Part shown: piece after piece, positions 9,233 through 17,659 of the stretch
Layout: each line of letters begins with the position of its first letter
Position numbering within the stretch: the first letter of the stretch is position 1
DNA from: Shouchella tritolerans
GTDB taxonomy: Bacteria; Bacillota; Bacilli; Bacillales; Bacillaceae_D
NCBI RefSeq assembly: GCF_025770735.1
Contig: NZ_JAODPB010000008.1
Location: 80,602-144,601, forward strand
Length of the DNA: 64,000 nt
Direction: 5' to 3'
Notes under the pieces: generated by a model
The model's database searches: none
Seen by the model: only the letters and a program-made list of their open reading frames with translations
Told to the model about the DNA's origin: nothing
Program-made: the position numbers and the translations under genes

Positions 9233-9261
9233 TTGAATTTGAATGTTTTTGGTTGTATACT
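9233..9261 (+). promoter_or_regulatory. fru operon promoter
   Basis: A -35 TTGAAT (9233-9238), a 17-bp spacer and a -10 TATACT (9256-9261) match the sigma-A pattern. Half-site-like repeats of TGAAAATGA and TTGAATTTGAATG overlap the -35 and could be FruR contacts; this is inference. A weak cre-like AAAACGCTTAC lies about 20 bp upstream. Confidence 0.65.
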
Positions 9262-9287
9262 AAGCAAAGAGAGCTGAGGTGTGCGAA

Positions 9288-10052
9288 ATGCTTACATTGG
9301 AAAGGCAAGAAAAAATCCTCGCCCTTCTCGCAAAGAACGAAGTGGTGAAAATTCAAGATTTAATTGTAGAAACTGGCGCTTCTGAGTCTACGATACGACG
9401 AGACTTGACGGAGCTTGAGCAGAGAAATAAATTAAAGCGCATTCATGGTGGTGCTACGTCATTGAGAAAAATGCGAGATGAGCCAACAATCGCGCAAAAA
9501 ACGCTCAAAAACCGTCAAGAAAAAATAAAAATTGCCAAGCAGGCTGCTGAACTTGTACAAGATGGAGACTGCCTGTTTTTAGATGCAGGAACGACCACTT
9601 ATGAAATGATCCCATTTTTGAAAGGCAAACAGATTGTGGTTGTGACGAATGGATTAACGAATATTGCTAGTTTACTCGATGCTGAAATTGAAACACATGT
9701 GCTTGGCGGATATGCGAAAAAAGGGACACACGCTTTTGTTGGCCGAAACGCTGTGGAGGCGATCGATGCCTTTCGCTTTGACCTCGTGTATCTTGGCACG
9801 AATGGCATTACTCCTAGTGATGGGTATACAACTCCTGATCTTGAAGAAGCCTATATAAAGGTACAAGCGCTAAAACGAGGGCGGCAAACATATGTGTTAG
9901 CAGACCATACGAAATTTGGCGACGTTTCGTTTTCAAAAATAGCCGATGTTGAGCGTGCCGCCATCATCACAAGCTCTTATACACGTGAAGAACATCCAGA
10001 GCTGTTTTCGCAACTTGCAGCTAAGACGACAATCAAGGTGGTAGAACAATGA
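9288..10052 (+). CDS. fruR: fructose operon regulator, DeoR family
   Basis: The protein has 254 aa. The N-terminal DeoR helix-turn-helix (about residues 1-57) includes ESTIRRDLTELEQRNKLKRIHGGA; the rest is a sugar-phosphate-sensing DeoR C-terminal domain with FLDAGTTTYEM and VVTNGLTNI. The ATG at 9288 is preferred to the GTG at 9279, because GAGCTGAGGT sits eight bases upstream of it and the protein then starts like B. subtilis FruR. It overlaps fruK by four bases (ATGA), so the operon is translationally coupled. Fructose-1-phosphate is the likely effector, by analogy. Confidence 0.92.
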   Translation: MLTLERQEKILALLAKNEVVKIQDLIVETGASESTIRRDLTELEQRNKLKRIHGGATSLRKMRDEPTIAQKTLKNRQEKIKIAKQAAELVQDGDCLFLDAGTTTYEMIPFLKGKQIVVVTNGLTNIASLLDAEIETHVLGGYAKKGTHAFVGRNAVEAIDAFRFDLVYLGTNGITPSDGYTTPDLEEAYIKVQALKRGRQTYVLADHTKFGDVSFSKIADVERAAIITSSYTREEHPELFSQLAAKTTIKVVEQ

Positions 10053-10969
10053 TTTACACAGTGACGTTAAATCCGGCAATGGATTACTTTGTCGCGCTCG
10101 ATTCAATGAATACGGGAAGTGTAAACCGGGCAGCCCATGACCACAAAGCACCCGGCGGCAAAGGCATTAATGTCTCCCGTGTGCTAAAGCGGATCGGCCA
10201 TCCGAGCACAGCGCTTGGCTTTATTGGCGGTTTTACAGGCGAATACATTAAAGCCAATGTAGAGGCGGACGGTGTCCGTACGTCTTTTATTGAAATAAGC
10301 GGCGACACCCGTATCAACATTAAGTTAAAAGCCGATGTGGAAACAGAAGTCAATGGCGTTTCTCCGGCGATTGCAGCAAGCGATGTAGCAGCACTTGAAG
10401 AGCAGTTGACACAACTGAAAGCAAACGATGTGGTCGTTTTCGCGGGCAGCGTCCCTCCAAGCCTTGAGACAAATGTATACGCGAAATGGAGCAAGTTGCT
10501 TAAAGACCGTGGCGTTTCTGTCTTTATTGATACAAGTGGAAAACCGTTAGAGGAAGCAGTTGCTGCACAGCCAGATTTCATTAAGCCTAACCAACATGAA
10601 TTGGCTGAGTTTGCAGGCGAAGCGATCGATTCTCTCGAAGCGGCTGTTCCCCATGCCGAGGCGCTTGTGGCAAAAGGAATTGGCCATGTATTCGTCACAT
10701 TTGCTGGGGATGGTGCGTTGCTTGCTACAGAACAATCGATTTTGTTGGCGACGACGCCAAAAGGCACTGTCAAAAACTCCGTCGGCGCAGGTGATTCCGT
10801 TGTAGCAGGGTTTATCGGCGCCACGGCGGAAGGGATGTCTCTTCCCGAGGCTTTCCGTTTTGCTGTTGCTTCAGGAAGCGCTACAGCCTTTTCAACAGGC
10901 TTTGCTGAACGCACGACAATCGAAGCGCTGATGGACGAGGTAGCGGTCACTATTTACAGAGAGGGGTAA
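10049..10969 (+). CDS. fruK: 1-phosphofructokinase
   Basis: A PfkB-family kinase of 306 aa that converts fructose-1-phosphate to fructose-1,6-bisphosphate. The N-terminal VTLNPAMDYFV and GGKGINVSRVL and the C-terminal KNSVGAGDSVVAGF with the catalytic Asp are clear PfkB signatures. It starts inside the fruR stop codon and is followed eight bases later by fruA, which makes the substrate. Tagatose-6-phosphate kinase is the main alternative in this family but does not fit the operon. Confidence 0.95.
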   Translation: MIYTVTLNPAMDYFVALDSMNTGSVNRAAHDHKAPGGKGINVSRVLKRIGHPSTALGFIGGFTGEYIKANVEADGVRTSFIEISGDTRINIKLKADVETEVNGVSPAIAASDVAALEEQLTQLKANDVVVFAGSVPPSLETNVYAKWSKLLKDRGVSVFIDTSGKPLEEAVAAQPDFIKPNQHELAEFAGEAIDSLEAAVPHAEALVAKGIGHVFVTFAGDGALLATEQSILLATTPKGTVKNSVGAGDSVVAGFIGATAEGMSLPEAFRFAVASGSATAFSTGFAERTTIEALMDEVAVTIYREG

Positions 10970-10977
10970 ACAAAGGA

Positions 10978-12870
10978 ATGAAAATTTCTGATTTGCTCAA
11001 GAAAGAAACAATGATTCTCGACTTGGCGTCAACGACGAAAGAAGCCGTTATTGATGAATTAATCGCCAAGCTTGGGGAAGCAGGGCGCTTAAACGATGCG
11101 GAAGCGTACAAAAAAGCGATTTTGGCAAGAGAAGCGCAAAGTACGACTGGCCTCGGCGACGGCATTGCGATTCCACATGCTAAAACGGCAGCTGTCAAAA
11201 CGCCAGCGATTGCGTTTGGCCGCTCGAAAGCAGGGATTGATTACGAGGCATTGGACGGACAGCCAAGCCATCTGTTTTTCATGATTGCTGCCTCTGAAGG
11301 AGCAAACAATGAACATTTAGCAACGTTAGCAAAGCTGTCGACTTATTTAATGGACGACGATTTTCGAAAAGGCTTGCTCAACGCAGCTTCATTGGATGAC
11401 ATTCTGGCATTGATTGATGAAAAGCAAGCACTGGAAGACAAAGAAGCGGAGCCGGAGGAACAAACCGAAAGCGCTTCCGAAGATTCTGGCAAATTCATTC
11501 TCGCCGTGACTGGCTGTCCAACTGGGATTGCCCATACATTTATGGCTGCCGATGCGATCAAGAAAGAAGCGACTGACCGCGGCTATAAAGTAAAGGTAGA
11601 GACAAACGGGTCTGGAGGCGTGAAAAACCGTTTAACAGCAGCGGAAATTGACGAAGCTGACGGCATCATTGTTGCCGCTGATACGAAGGTAGAAATGGAC
11701 CGTTTTAGCGGCAAACGCGTTGTTATTGCTCCAGTAGCAGATGGCGTACGCAAGCCAGCAGAGTTAATTGATCGTTCCCTTTCAGGAAAAGAACCTGTTT
11801 ACCAAGGGAGTGGCGGCAAAGGCGAAAACGAGCGAAACGAAGAGAAGAAATCAGGCGGCGCTGCTATCTATAAGCATTTAATGAATGGCGTTTCCAATAT
11901 GCTCCCATTTGTCATTGGCGGCGGAATATTGATTGCCTTAAGCTTTGTATTTGAAACGGCATTTGGCGAAGATAACCCGATTCGCGAATTGTTAATGGCG
12001 ATTGGTGGCGATAATGCATTTGCACTCTTTATCCCCGTTCTTGCTGCGTTTATTGCAATGAGCATAGCCGACCGGCCAGGATTTGCCCCTGGCTTAATTG
12101 GCGGGTTTATGGCCGTGAATGGCGATTCTGGATTTTTAGGAGGCTTGCTCGCTGGATTTTTAGCAGGCTACTTAGCTTTGTTTGTACGCAAATTGCTGTC
12201 TGGCATTCCTCAGTCTCTTGAAGGGTTAAAAACGATCTTATTTACGCCTGTGCTAAATATTTTGTTTACAGGCACGATTATGTACTACTTAATTGCACCC
12301 CTTGCTTGGGTGAACACAGGAATGCAAAATTGGTTAGGCGACCTCGGCACAGGCAATATGGTCATTCTAGGCGCTGTTCTTGGAATCATGATGGCGATTG
12401 ACATGGGCGGCCCGATTAATAAAGCAGCCTATACGTTTGGGATTGCGATGATTGATGCTGGCAACCTTGGGCCGCAGGCAGCGGTCATGGCTGCAGGAAT
12501 GGTGCCGCCACTAGGGATTGCCATCGCCACAACATTTTGGAAGCATAAATTTACGAAGCAACAACGAGAGTCAGGGCGGACAAACTATGTCCTTGGTGCT
12601 TCTTTCATTACAGAAGGGGCGATTCCATTTGCGGCAGCAGATCCCATTCGCGTTATCTCGGCAAGCGTTGTCGGCGCCGCTGTGGCTGGCGGTTTAACCG
12701 GGTTGTTCCATATACAGCTCCCTGCGCCACATGGAGGCATTTTTACAATGTTCCTAGTCAATGAGAGCAGATGGTCTTACATCGGCCTGTATGCGTTGGC
12801 TATCGCGATTGGTGCGATTGTGACTGGAATCATCTATGGACTCATTAAAAGGCCGCTTGAAAACAATTAA
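10978..12870 (+). CDS. fruA: PTS fructose-specific EIIABC component
   Basis: The protein has 630 aa in the order EIIA-EIIB-EIIC. The EIIA domain (about residues 1-145) has phospho-His67 in GDGIAIPHAK. A charged linker leads to EIIB with phospho-Cys180 in AVTGCPTGIAHTFMAA. The EIIC domain (about 295-625) is strongly hydrophobic, with MAIDMGGPINKAAY. It imports fructose and releases fructose-1-phosphate for FruK. GTAAACAAAGGA-type spacing to fruK and a strong terminator downstream define the operon end. Confidence 0.96.
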   Translation: MKISDLLKKETMILDLASTTKEAVIDELIAKLGEAGRLNDAEAYKKAILAREAQSTTGLGDGIAIPHAKTAAVKTPAIAFGRSKAGIDYEALDGQPSHLFFMIAASEGANNEHLATLAKLSTYLMDDDFRKGLLNAASLDDILALIDEKQALEDKEAEPEEQTESASEDSGKFILAVTGCPTGIAHTFMAADAIKKEATDRGYKVKVETNGSGGVKNRLTAAEIDEADGIIVAADTKVEMDRFSGKRVVIAPVADGVRKPAELIDRSLSGKEPVYQGSGGKGENERNEEKKSGGAAIYKHLMNGVSNMLPFVIGGGILIALSFVFETAFGEDNPIRELLMAIGGDNAFALFIPVLAAFIAMSIADRPGFAPGLIGGFMAVNGDSGFLGGLLAGFLAGYLALFVRKLLSGIPQSLEGLKTILFTPVLNILFTGTIMYYLIAPLAWVNTGMQNWLGDLGTGNMVILGAVLGIMMAIDMGGPINKAAYTFGIAMIDAGNLGPQAAVMAAGMVPPLGIAIATTFWKHKFTKQQRESGRTNYVLGASFITEGAIPFAAADPIRVISASVVGAAVAGGLTGLFHIQLPAPHGGIFTMFLVNESRWSYIGLYALAIAIGAIVTGIIYGLIKRPLENN

Positions 12871-12872
12871 CG

Positions 12873-12910
12873 AAAAGCCTGTTTTGACCGTAGTCAAAAC
12901 AGGCTTTTTT
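12873..12910 (+). terminator. terminator of the fru operon
   Basis: A 16-bp perfect stem (12873-12888 with 12893-12908) and a CGTA loop end in a T-tract. It is A-rich on the left arm, so it may also work from the other side. Confidence 0.9.
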
Positions 12911-12954
12911 ACCGACAAAGGAAGCCGGTATTTGTCCTATAGGAGCAAGTAATA

Positions 12955-12998
12955 AAAAAGAAGCCCAGGCCTTAGGAAGCCTGAGCTTTGGCTAAATC
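12955..12998 (-). terminator. terminator of mreBH
   Basis: Read on the minus strand, AAGCTCAGGC pairs with GCCTGGGCTT through one G-T pair and is followed by TCTTTTTT. Confidence 0.75.
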
Positions 12999-13004
12999 GT
13001 GCTT

Positions 13005-14012
13005 TTACAAAGTCGCTTTTTGTAGTTTGTCAATAAAAGCGAGGGAACGCCCTGTGCCGATAGCGACAGATTCAAGTGGATTTGGTGCAACGTGGACAGG
13101 AACAACAATTTGATTGGCAATCCAATCTTGCAAGCCATTTAACATGGCGCCACCGCCTGTCAACAGAACGCCTCGGTCGACAATATCGCCTGACAGTTCC
13201 GGCGGGCAATCTTCCAATGTGGTCCGTAACGCTTCAAGCAATTGCCATAACAGCTCGCTTAAAGCGCCTTGAACTTCTTCTGAGTTTAATTCAATCGTTT
13301 TCGGCAAACCATTGACAAGGTCCCGGCCCCGTACTTCCATTGTTCGCGTTTCGTGGTCAATTGGCGCAAAGCCAATGTCGATTTTAATTTGCTCGGCTGT
13401 CCGTTCGCCAATGAGAACATTGTATTGCTTGCGCACGTATGAAATAATCGCGTCATCAAACTTATCTCCGCCGACCCGGACAGAATTTGAAGAGACTACG
13501 CCACCGTACGAAATGATAGCGACTTCCGTTGTACCGCCGCCGATGTCTACTACCACATTGGCTGTTGGCTCTTCTACAGGCAAGTCTGCACCGATCGCCG
13601 CTGCTACTGGTTCTTCAATAATATGGACTTGTTTAGCGCCGCAGCTGCGCACTGCGTCAAGAATGGCTCTTCGTTCAACAGACGTTGAGCCTGTCGGCGC
13701 ACAAACAACAACCGTTGGCTTGCGGACAGCCATGCCCATATTTTTGCTCGCCTTACGCATAATCTCTTTTAAAAGGCTTGCTGTAACGTCAAAATCGGCA
13801 ATCACACCGTCACGGAGAGGACGCATAGCAACGATATGGGCCGGCGTTTTGCCGACCATGTTTTTTGCTTCTATCCCAATAGCAAGAACATCGCGTGTTT
13901 CCGTATTTAGTGCGACAACAGACGGTTCATTTAAAATGATTCCTTTTTCTTTTGAGTAAACAAGAATATTGGCAGTCCCTAAATCAATTCCGATTTGTGA
14001 AGATGACCACAT
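13005..14012 (-). CDS. mreBH: rod-shape determining actin homologue MreBH
   Basis: A bacterial actin of 335 aa that guides cell-wall synthesis. Visible motifs are [14 protein letters not shown] (phosphate 1), [15 protein letters not shown] (phosphate 2), [14 protein letters not shown] and [11 protein letters not shown] (adenosine). The sequence is much closer to B. subtilis MreBH than to MreB or Mbl, and it stands alone rather than in an mre-min operon, as MreBH does. The ATG at 14012 gives the B. subtilis length and has GGTGG at proper distance; a GTG four codons upstream is an alternative. Confidence 0.92.
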   Translation of the reverse strand: MWSSSQIGIDLGTANILVYSKEKGIILNEPSVVALNTETRDVLAIGIEAKNMVGKTPAHIVAMRPLRDGVIADFDVTASLLKEIMRKASKNMGMAVRKPTVVVCAPTGSTSVERRAILDAVRSCGAKQVHIIEEPVAAAIGADLPVEEPTANVVVDIGGGTTEVAIISYGGVVSSNSVRVGGDKFDDAIISYVRKQYNVLIGERTAEQIKIDIGFAPIDHETRTMEVRGRDLVNGLPKTIELNSEEVQGALSELLWQLLEALRTTLEDCPPELSGDIVDRGVLLTGGGAMLNGLQDWIANQIVVPVHVAPNPLESVAIGTGRSLAFIDKLQKATL

Positions 14013-14602
14013 AATTTCCACCACGTTTCTTCCAGATTTCCTATGCTAACGTTTAGTTTATCAAGGACACGGTTTGCGAGAAAGGGGAAAAGGTTGGAAA
14101 ATTGTTGTGGATTGATGTCGAAAGATGAGACGAATCACCTATTTTGTTACACAAATGTAAAGAGGCGCCTGGAAAAGGGCAAATGCTGTTGATAAAGTCG
14201 ATAATATAAACTCAGACTGATAAAAAAGCGCTTGTCACTGTGGTGTAAAAACGAGTAAAGTTGCCAGTAAAACGGGATGAAGGTCCTCAGACTGATAGAA
14301 AATACTTGTCAAACGACGACGTATGCGAGCGTTTGTCAACAAGTCTGAAGCGCCTGGGAAAGGCGCTTCAGTAGTGGGGGAAGGGTTGTTTGCTTTTAGA
14401 AAACAATGAAGGGGTTTTTTCATTGCTTTCCTGTAGGGTTTCTATACCCGTTTAAAAGCGCGATAAACATAAGAGCAATAAAAAATGAAGAATTTTTCTG
14501 GATACTTACACTAGCCAAGGGTCCCCAAGTAAACGGGACAGGCTTGTTTCTTAAAGCTTCCTTTGGTACGATAAAAAAATCGTGTAATAAAGGAGCAACA
14601 AC
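14013..14602. other. long intergenic region between mreBH and the symporter gene
   Basis: No gene is visible in these 590 bases. The part nearest 14013 should hold the mreBH promoter; I could not pick it with confidence. The centre (14162-14369) holds a repeat-family copy with flanking hairpin sequences, described separately. The stretch 14370-14590 has no structure I can name, and no good promoter was picked for the symporter gene. Confidence 0.6.
14188..14348 (+). repeat. structured intergenic repeat, copy 1 (rearranged)
   Basis: The copy has GTTGATAAAGTCGATAA (14188-14204), a first CTCAGACTGATAA end (from 14211), a second CTCAGACTGATAG end (from 14286) and the inner block ending GAGCGTTTGTC before AAGTCTGA. 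Two ends in a row suggest an internal duplication or two nested copies. It is flanked by related sequences at 14162-14180 and 14347-14366; the right one forms the perfect hairpin GAAGCGCC / GGCGCTTC. Confidence 0.75.
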
Positions 14603-15970
14603 ATGGCAACTTCACAACAATGGTCTTCAAAATTAGGTTTTTTATATGCAACCGCTGGCAGCGCAATTGGACTCGGCGCTATATGGAAGTTTCCTTACAT
14701 TGCAGGAACGAGCGGCGGAGGCGCTTTTTTTGTGCTGTTCCTCGCATTCACTTTGTTGATAGGCGTTCCCTTACTTATTGGTGAATACGTACTTGGTCGC
14801 CATTCGGGCCGAGATGCGATTTCAACCTATAAAATGCTAGCGCCCCGTTCGGTCTGGAGTGTGACAGGATGGCTTGGCGTCGTCACTTGTTTCCTGATTC
14901 TTTCTTTTTACAGCGTCGTCGGGGGCTGGTCGCTTATTTATTTAGGCTCCTCCTTATTTGGCCAGCTGGGCGGCCTTGATGTAGAAGGATACCAAGCTAA
15001 ATTTACGGGATTGATCGCAAATCCTTATTTGGCTGTCGGGGCACAGGCATTGTTTTTAGGGGTGACGGCTGCGGTTGTGCAAAAAGGGGTCCAGAAAGGA
15101 ATTGAACGAGCAAGCAAATGGATGATTCCCGCTTTGTTTGTCCTTTTAGCGCTATTGTCGATTTATTCGCTCACACTTGATGGGGCTAAGGAAGGGCTGG
15201 CCTTTCTGTTTAAGCCAGATTGGGAAAGCCTTTCAAGCGAAGTGGTTTTGTTCGCCCTTGGCCAATCCTTTTTTGCGTTATCGATTGGTGTTTCGGTGAT
15301 GGTGACTTTCAGTTCATATGCCTCAAAAAAGCAAGATTTACCTGTATCTGCTGCTACATTAGGGGTAATGAATATTTTTGTTGCAATGCTGGCAGGGATC
15401 GTTATATTCCCTGGTGTGTTTACTTTCGGTCTAGAACCAAGCGAAGGTCCGACGCTTATTTTTGCAGCCGTGCCAGCGATTTTTTCGCAAATGCCGTTTG
15501 GCGATATCGTGGTCGTCCTCTTTTTTATGCTTTTCTTCTTCGCTGCTCTTAGCACCGCTTTTTCGCTGCTAGAAATTGTAGTCGCTGCCTTTATGAGAGG
15601 AGATGGAAGCAAACGGGCAAAAGGAAGCTGGCTAATCGCTCTGTTTGTGTTGCTAATGGGCATTCCTTCTGCATTGTCATTTGGCGTGATGGGGGATGTT
15701 CACCTATTTGGTATGCCCTTTTTCGACTTGGTTGATTTTCTTGTGTCCAACTTATTGATGCCAATTGGCTCGTTGCTCATATGCATCTTTCTGCTCGTTA
15801 AAGTAAAACGACAAACACTCGCAGCAGAATTTCAAGTGGGAAGCGTCCTCGGCAAAAAAGGATTCGCCTTATGGTATACAATTATGACTGGTATCGTCCC
15901 TGTAGCGATTGCTGTTGTCTTGATCGACCAATTTTTTGGATTTAATCTATTTGCTCTCCTATTTTCTTGA
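14603..15970 (+). CDS. sodium-dependent transporter, neurotransmitter:sodium symporter family
   Basis: An integral membrane protein of 455 aa with about 11-12 hydrophobic segments. The N-terminus, SKLGFLYATAGSAIGLGAIW followed by KFPY and a GGGAFF turn, is the Na+- and substrate-binding unwound helix 1 of the LeuT/SNF fold. B. subtilis YocR and YhdH are the nearest relatives I recognise. The substrate is probably an amino acid. In an alkaliphile a Na+-coupled carrier makes sense because the proton gradient is reversed. The start ATG follows TAAAGGAGC. Confidence 0.9.
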   Translation: MATSQQWSSKLGFLYATAGSAIGLGAIWKFPYIAGTSGGGAFFVLFLAFTLLIGVPLLIGEYVLGRHSGRDAISTYKMLAPRSVWSVTGWLGVVTCFLILSFYSVVGGWSLIYLGSSLFGQLGGLDVEGYQAKFTGLIANPYLAVGAQALFLGVTAAVVQKGVQKGIERASKWMIPALFVLLALLSIYSLTLDGAKEGLAFLFKPDWESLSSEVVLFALGQSFFALSIGVSVMVTFSSYASKKQDLPVSAATLGVMNIFVAMLAGIVIFPGVFTFGLEPSEGPTLIFAAVPAIFSQMPFGDIVVVLFFMLFFFAALSTAFSLLEIVVAAFMRGDGSKRAKGSWLIALFVLLMGIPSALSFGVMGDVHLFGMPFFDLVDFLVSNLLMPIGSLLICIFLLVKVKRQTLAAEFQVGSVLGKKGFALWYTIMTGIVPVAIAVVLIDQFFGFNLFALLFS

Positions 15971-15974
15971 AATA

Positions 15975-15983
15975 TGTTATAAT
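15975..15983 (+). promoter_or_regulatory. extended -10 promoter
   Basis: TGTTATAAT combines a TG extension with a perfect TATAAT -10, 27 bases before the next GTG start. No good -35 is seen at the right distance. Confidence 0.55.
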
Positions 15984-16009
15984 AGCAAAAAGCAAGAGGG
16001 GGCATCATT

Positions 16010-16330
16010 GTGAATAAGGACGAATTGCATGTTTATCTTGAGAAAAAGTTGAGCGATGCAAAAGTGCAATTTGAACGTACGATTGATTGCAAGCACACTG
16101 AATTCGATGACTTGTACCCATATATGACCGAACAGCCCCAATTTTTTTGGTATAAGCGCTACGTCGCTTGGCAAGAGCTCCTTACTCTTGTACAAGTCGC
16201 AAAAGACTTCGACTTTAACTGGCATAAACAGTTTTCAAAAAAGCAATCCAGGTATGTGGAAGCGCAAGTGCTTGATGCGAAAGTATTGGATAACTGGTAT
16301 GAAGAAAAGACGGCAGATTCTATGCCTTAA
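16010..16330 (+). CDS. hypothetical protein, 106 aa
   Basis: I do not recognise this protein. It is soluble and rich in Lys, aromatic and acidic residues, with several Trp (FFWYKRYVAWQELL). No signal peptide, membrane segment or cysteine pair motif is present. It starts with GTG after AAGAGGGGG and is bracketed by its own extended -10 promoter and a strong terminator, which supports it as a real single-gene unit. A distant link to the Bacillus YhdB family is possible but only a guess. Confidence 0.75.
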   Translation: MNKDELHVYLEKKLSDAKVQFERTIDCKHTEFDDLYPYMTEQPQFFWYKRYVAWQELLTLVQVAKDFDFNWHKQFSKKQSRYVEAQVLDAKVLDNWYEEKTADSMP

Positions 16331-16338
16331 ACAAATCG

Positions 16339-16366
16339 CCCCTGGCCATGATGCCAGGGGTTTTTA
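16339..16366 (+). terminator. terminator after the 106-aa gene
   Basis: The perfect 8-bp GC-rich stem CCCCTGGC / GCCAGGGG is followed by five T. Confidence 0.88.
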
Positions 16367-16518
16367 GTAATGCTTACCGCTTAGTTTATTTCCGTTAAGT
16401 TCCATAAAATACAGCAAAAAGCACTGATTCGAGTAAATTAGTGGAGCGGTTATGGAACGAAGCGCCAGGACATGGTTTAATAGGAATGTGAATCGTTTGA
16501 ATATAAGGAGGATGCTGA

Positions 16519-16815
16519 ATGAAAGCGACGGGCATTGTCCGTAAAGTGGACCAGCTAGGGCGAATTGTCGTGCCAAAAGAATTACGGAAAACGATGGGAA
16601 TTGATATTGGCAGCCCATTGGAAATCTATGTAGAAGATGACCGCGTGATTGTCCGGAAGTACGAGCCTTCCATTAAAACATGCATGGTGACAGGCGAATC
16701 TTCAGAAGAACATTTGCAACTTGCAAATGGCAACGTTGTGCTAAGCCAGGAAGCCGCCAAACAGTTATTGGACGAATTAAAACAAAAAGAGGGCAGTTTT
16801 GTAGGGAACGCTTAA
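16519..16815 (+). CDS. AbrB/Abh-type transition-state regulator
   Basis: The protein has 98 aa. The N-terminal swapped-hairpin DNA-binding domain (residues 1-52) reads KATGIVRKVDQLGRIVVPKE and continues LRKTMGI, the AbrB signature. The C-terminal half has a CMVTGESSEEHLQLANG segment shared with AbrB and Abh. Such dimers or tetramers repress stationary-phase, antibiotic and sporulation genes during growth. The start ATG follows ATAAGGAGGAT. It is a paralogue or orthologue of AbrB/Abh; I cannot tell which without the rest of the genome. Confidence 0.9.
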   Translation: MKATGIVRKVDQLGRIVVPKELRKTMGIDIGSPLEIYVEDDRVIVRKYEPSIKTCMVTGESSEEHLQLANGNVVLSQEAAKQLLDELKQKEGSFVGNA

Positions 16816-16823
16816 TCGGACAG

Positions 16824-16981
16824 CTCAGGCTGATAGAAGCCGCTTGTCAGACAAGCAGTGAAGCCGGGTGAGGACGCAATTAGAACATACGTTTATGAAC
16901 AATGGTCTTCTTGGGCGTAATACTTGTTCCAAAAAGCATAGAGCCGCGCAAACGACAAAATATTCGAGCGTTTGTCTACAG
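16824..16981 (+). repeat. structured intergenic repeat, copy 2 (degenerate)
   Basis: The copy begins CTCAGGCTGATAGAAGCC, continues GCTTGTCAGAC and ends with GCAAACGAC...GAGCGTTTGTC and CTACAG. The middle part (GAACATACGTTTATGAAC) has drifted but keeps the family layout. It lies downstream of the AbrB-type gene, where no other terminator is seen, and before a minus-strand gene. Confidence 0.65.
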
Positions 16982-17019
16982 AAAAAGGACATAGGCTGTT
17001 GCCTATGCCTTTTTCTGTA

Positions 17020-17271
17020 TTATAAAAACGAAATGGTGGCGTGTTCTTGGTTGTAAATTTCTTTAATGTCTTCACCGATGTCCTCTTCCAATTCTTCTCT
17101 CGTTGGAATGCTGCTATAATTTTGTACAATTGAAAATGTGTCCAGGCATAGCAATAAATACGGGTAGCGTTCTGGTGGGTCGACGATAAGCACAAATAAC
17201 TTGTCCGAAGATGTACAAATGAAGTCACCTGCCTTGTCAGCGGTCCGTTTCCGTTCAATATGGATGTCCAA
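17020..17271 (-). CDS. hypothetical protein, 83 aa
   Basis: I do not recognise this protein. It starts with TTG at 17271 behind a good AGAGGTGA site six bases away, and the frame has no competing start. The sequence begins with basic residues, then a hydrophobic beta-rich stretch (KLFVLIVDPP, YPYLLLCLDT), and ends with an acidic segment EELEEDIGEDIKEI. It looks like a small alpha/beta protein. It is convergent with the AbrB-type gene and upstream, on the same strand, is a 46-aa gene. Confidence 0.6.
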   Translation of the reverse strand: MDIHIERKRTADKAGDFICTSSDKLFVLIVDPPERYPYLLLCLDTFSIVQNYSSIPTREELEEDIGEDIKEIYNQEHATISFL

Positions 17272-17450
17272 GCTCGCTCACCTCTTTATCCTAAATCATC
17301 GACAGGTTGATCCCATTTTATACATCGTCGTGGTGGGAGCGCGCTTTCGTTGAAACGGAAAATCAAGTATGCTAAATGCAGGTGAGAGACAAACGTTCCT
17401 ATTATGCGCTTTTGACCTTACCGTATGCTAACTAGGCTTTAACATTACCG

Positions 17451-17591
17451 TTACCGTTGTTTCGGTTTTTTGCTCGTTGATTTGTTTGTCCCGTTATCAA
17501 TAAGTTCACTTGCAACTTCTTCATTAAACAGGGATTCAGTTGGCGTCTGGTTATTGGTCAAGGTTTTTTTTGCTTGTTGATTTCGTTTCAA
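17451..17591 (-). CDS. small basic protein, 46 aa, possibly a gamma-type spore protein relative
   Basis: A TTG start at 17591 follows GGAGGTGA by six bases, an excellent ribosome-binding site on the minus strand. The product is rich in Asn, Gln, Lys and Thr, with TESLFNEEVASELIDNG in the middle and KKPKQR at the end. The composition and the (E)FASE-like EVASE core recall gamma-type small acid-soluble spore proteins such as SspE at 55246, but the match is short. Start codon, Shine-Dalgarno and composition argue for a real gene; the family is a guess. Confidence 0.55.
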   Translation of the reverse strand: MKRNQQAKKTLTNNQTPTESLFNEEVASELIDNGTNKSTSKKPKQR

Positions 17592-17659
17592 GTTGCCTCA
17601 CCTCCATCCATACGTTTTCCATGGCAGTCCGAAACTATACGATCCGAGGAGGTTAAAAA

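Noticed and set aside
10084..10950. Long minus-strand frame opposite fruK (288 codons)
   Set aside because: It lies fully opposite a clear PfkB gene, is Ser/Ala/Thr-rich and has no recognisable motif; a codon-bias shadow.
13312..13959. Long plus-strand frame opposite mreBH (215 codons)
   Set aside because: Shadow of a strongly conserved actin-family gene; low-complexity Ser/Thr/Ala composition.
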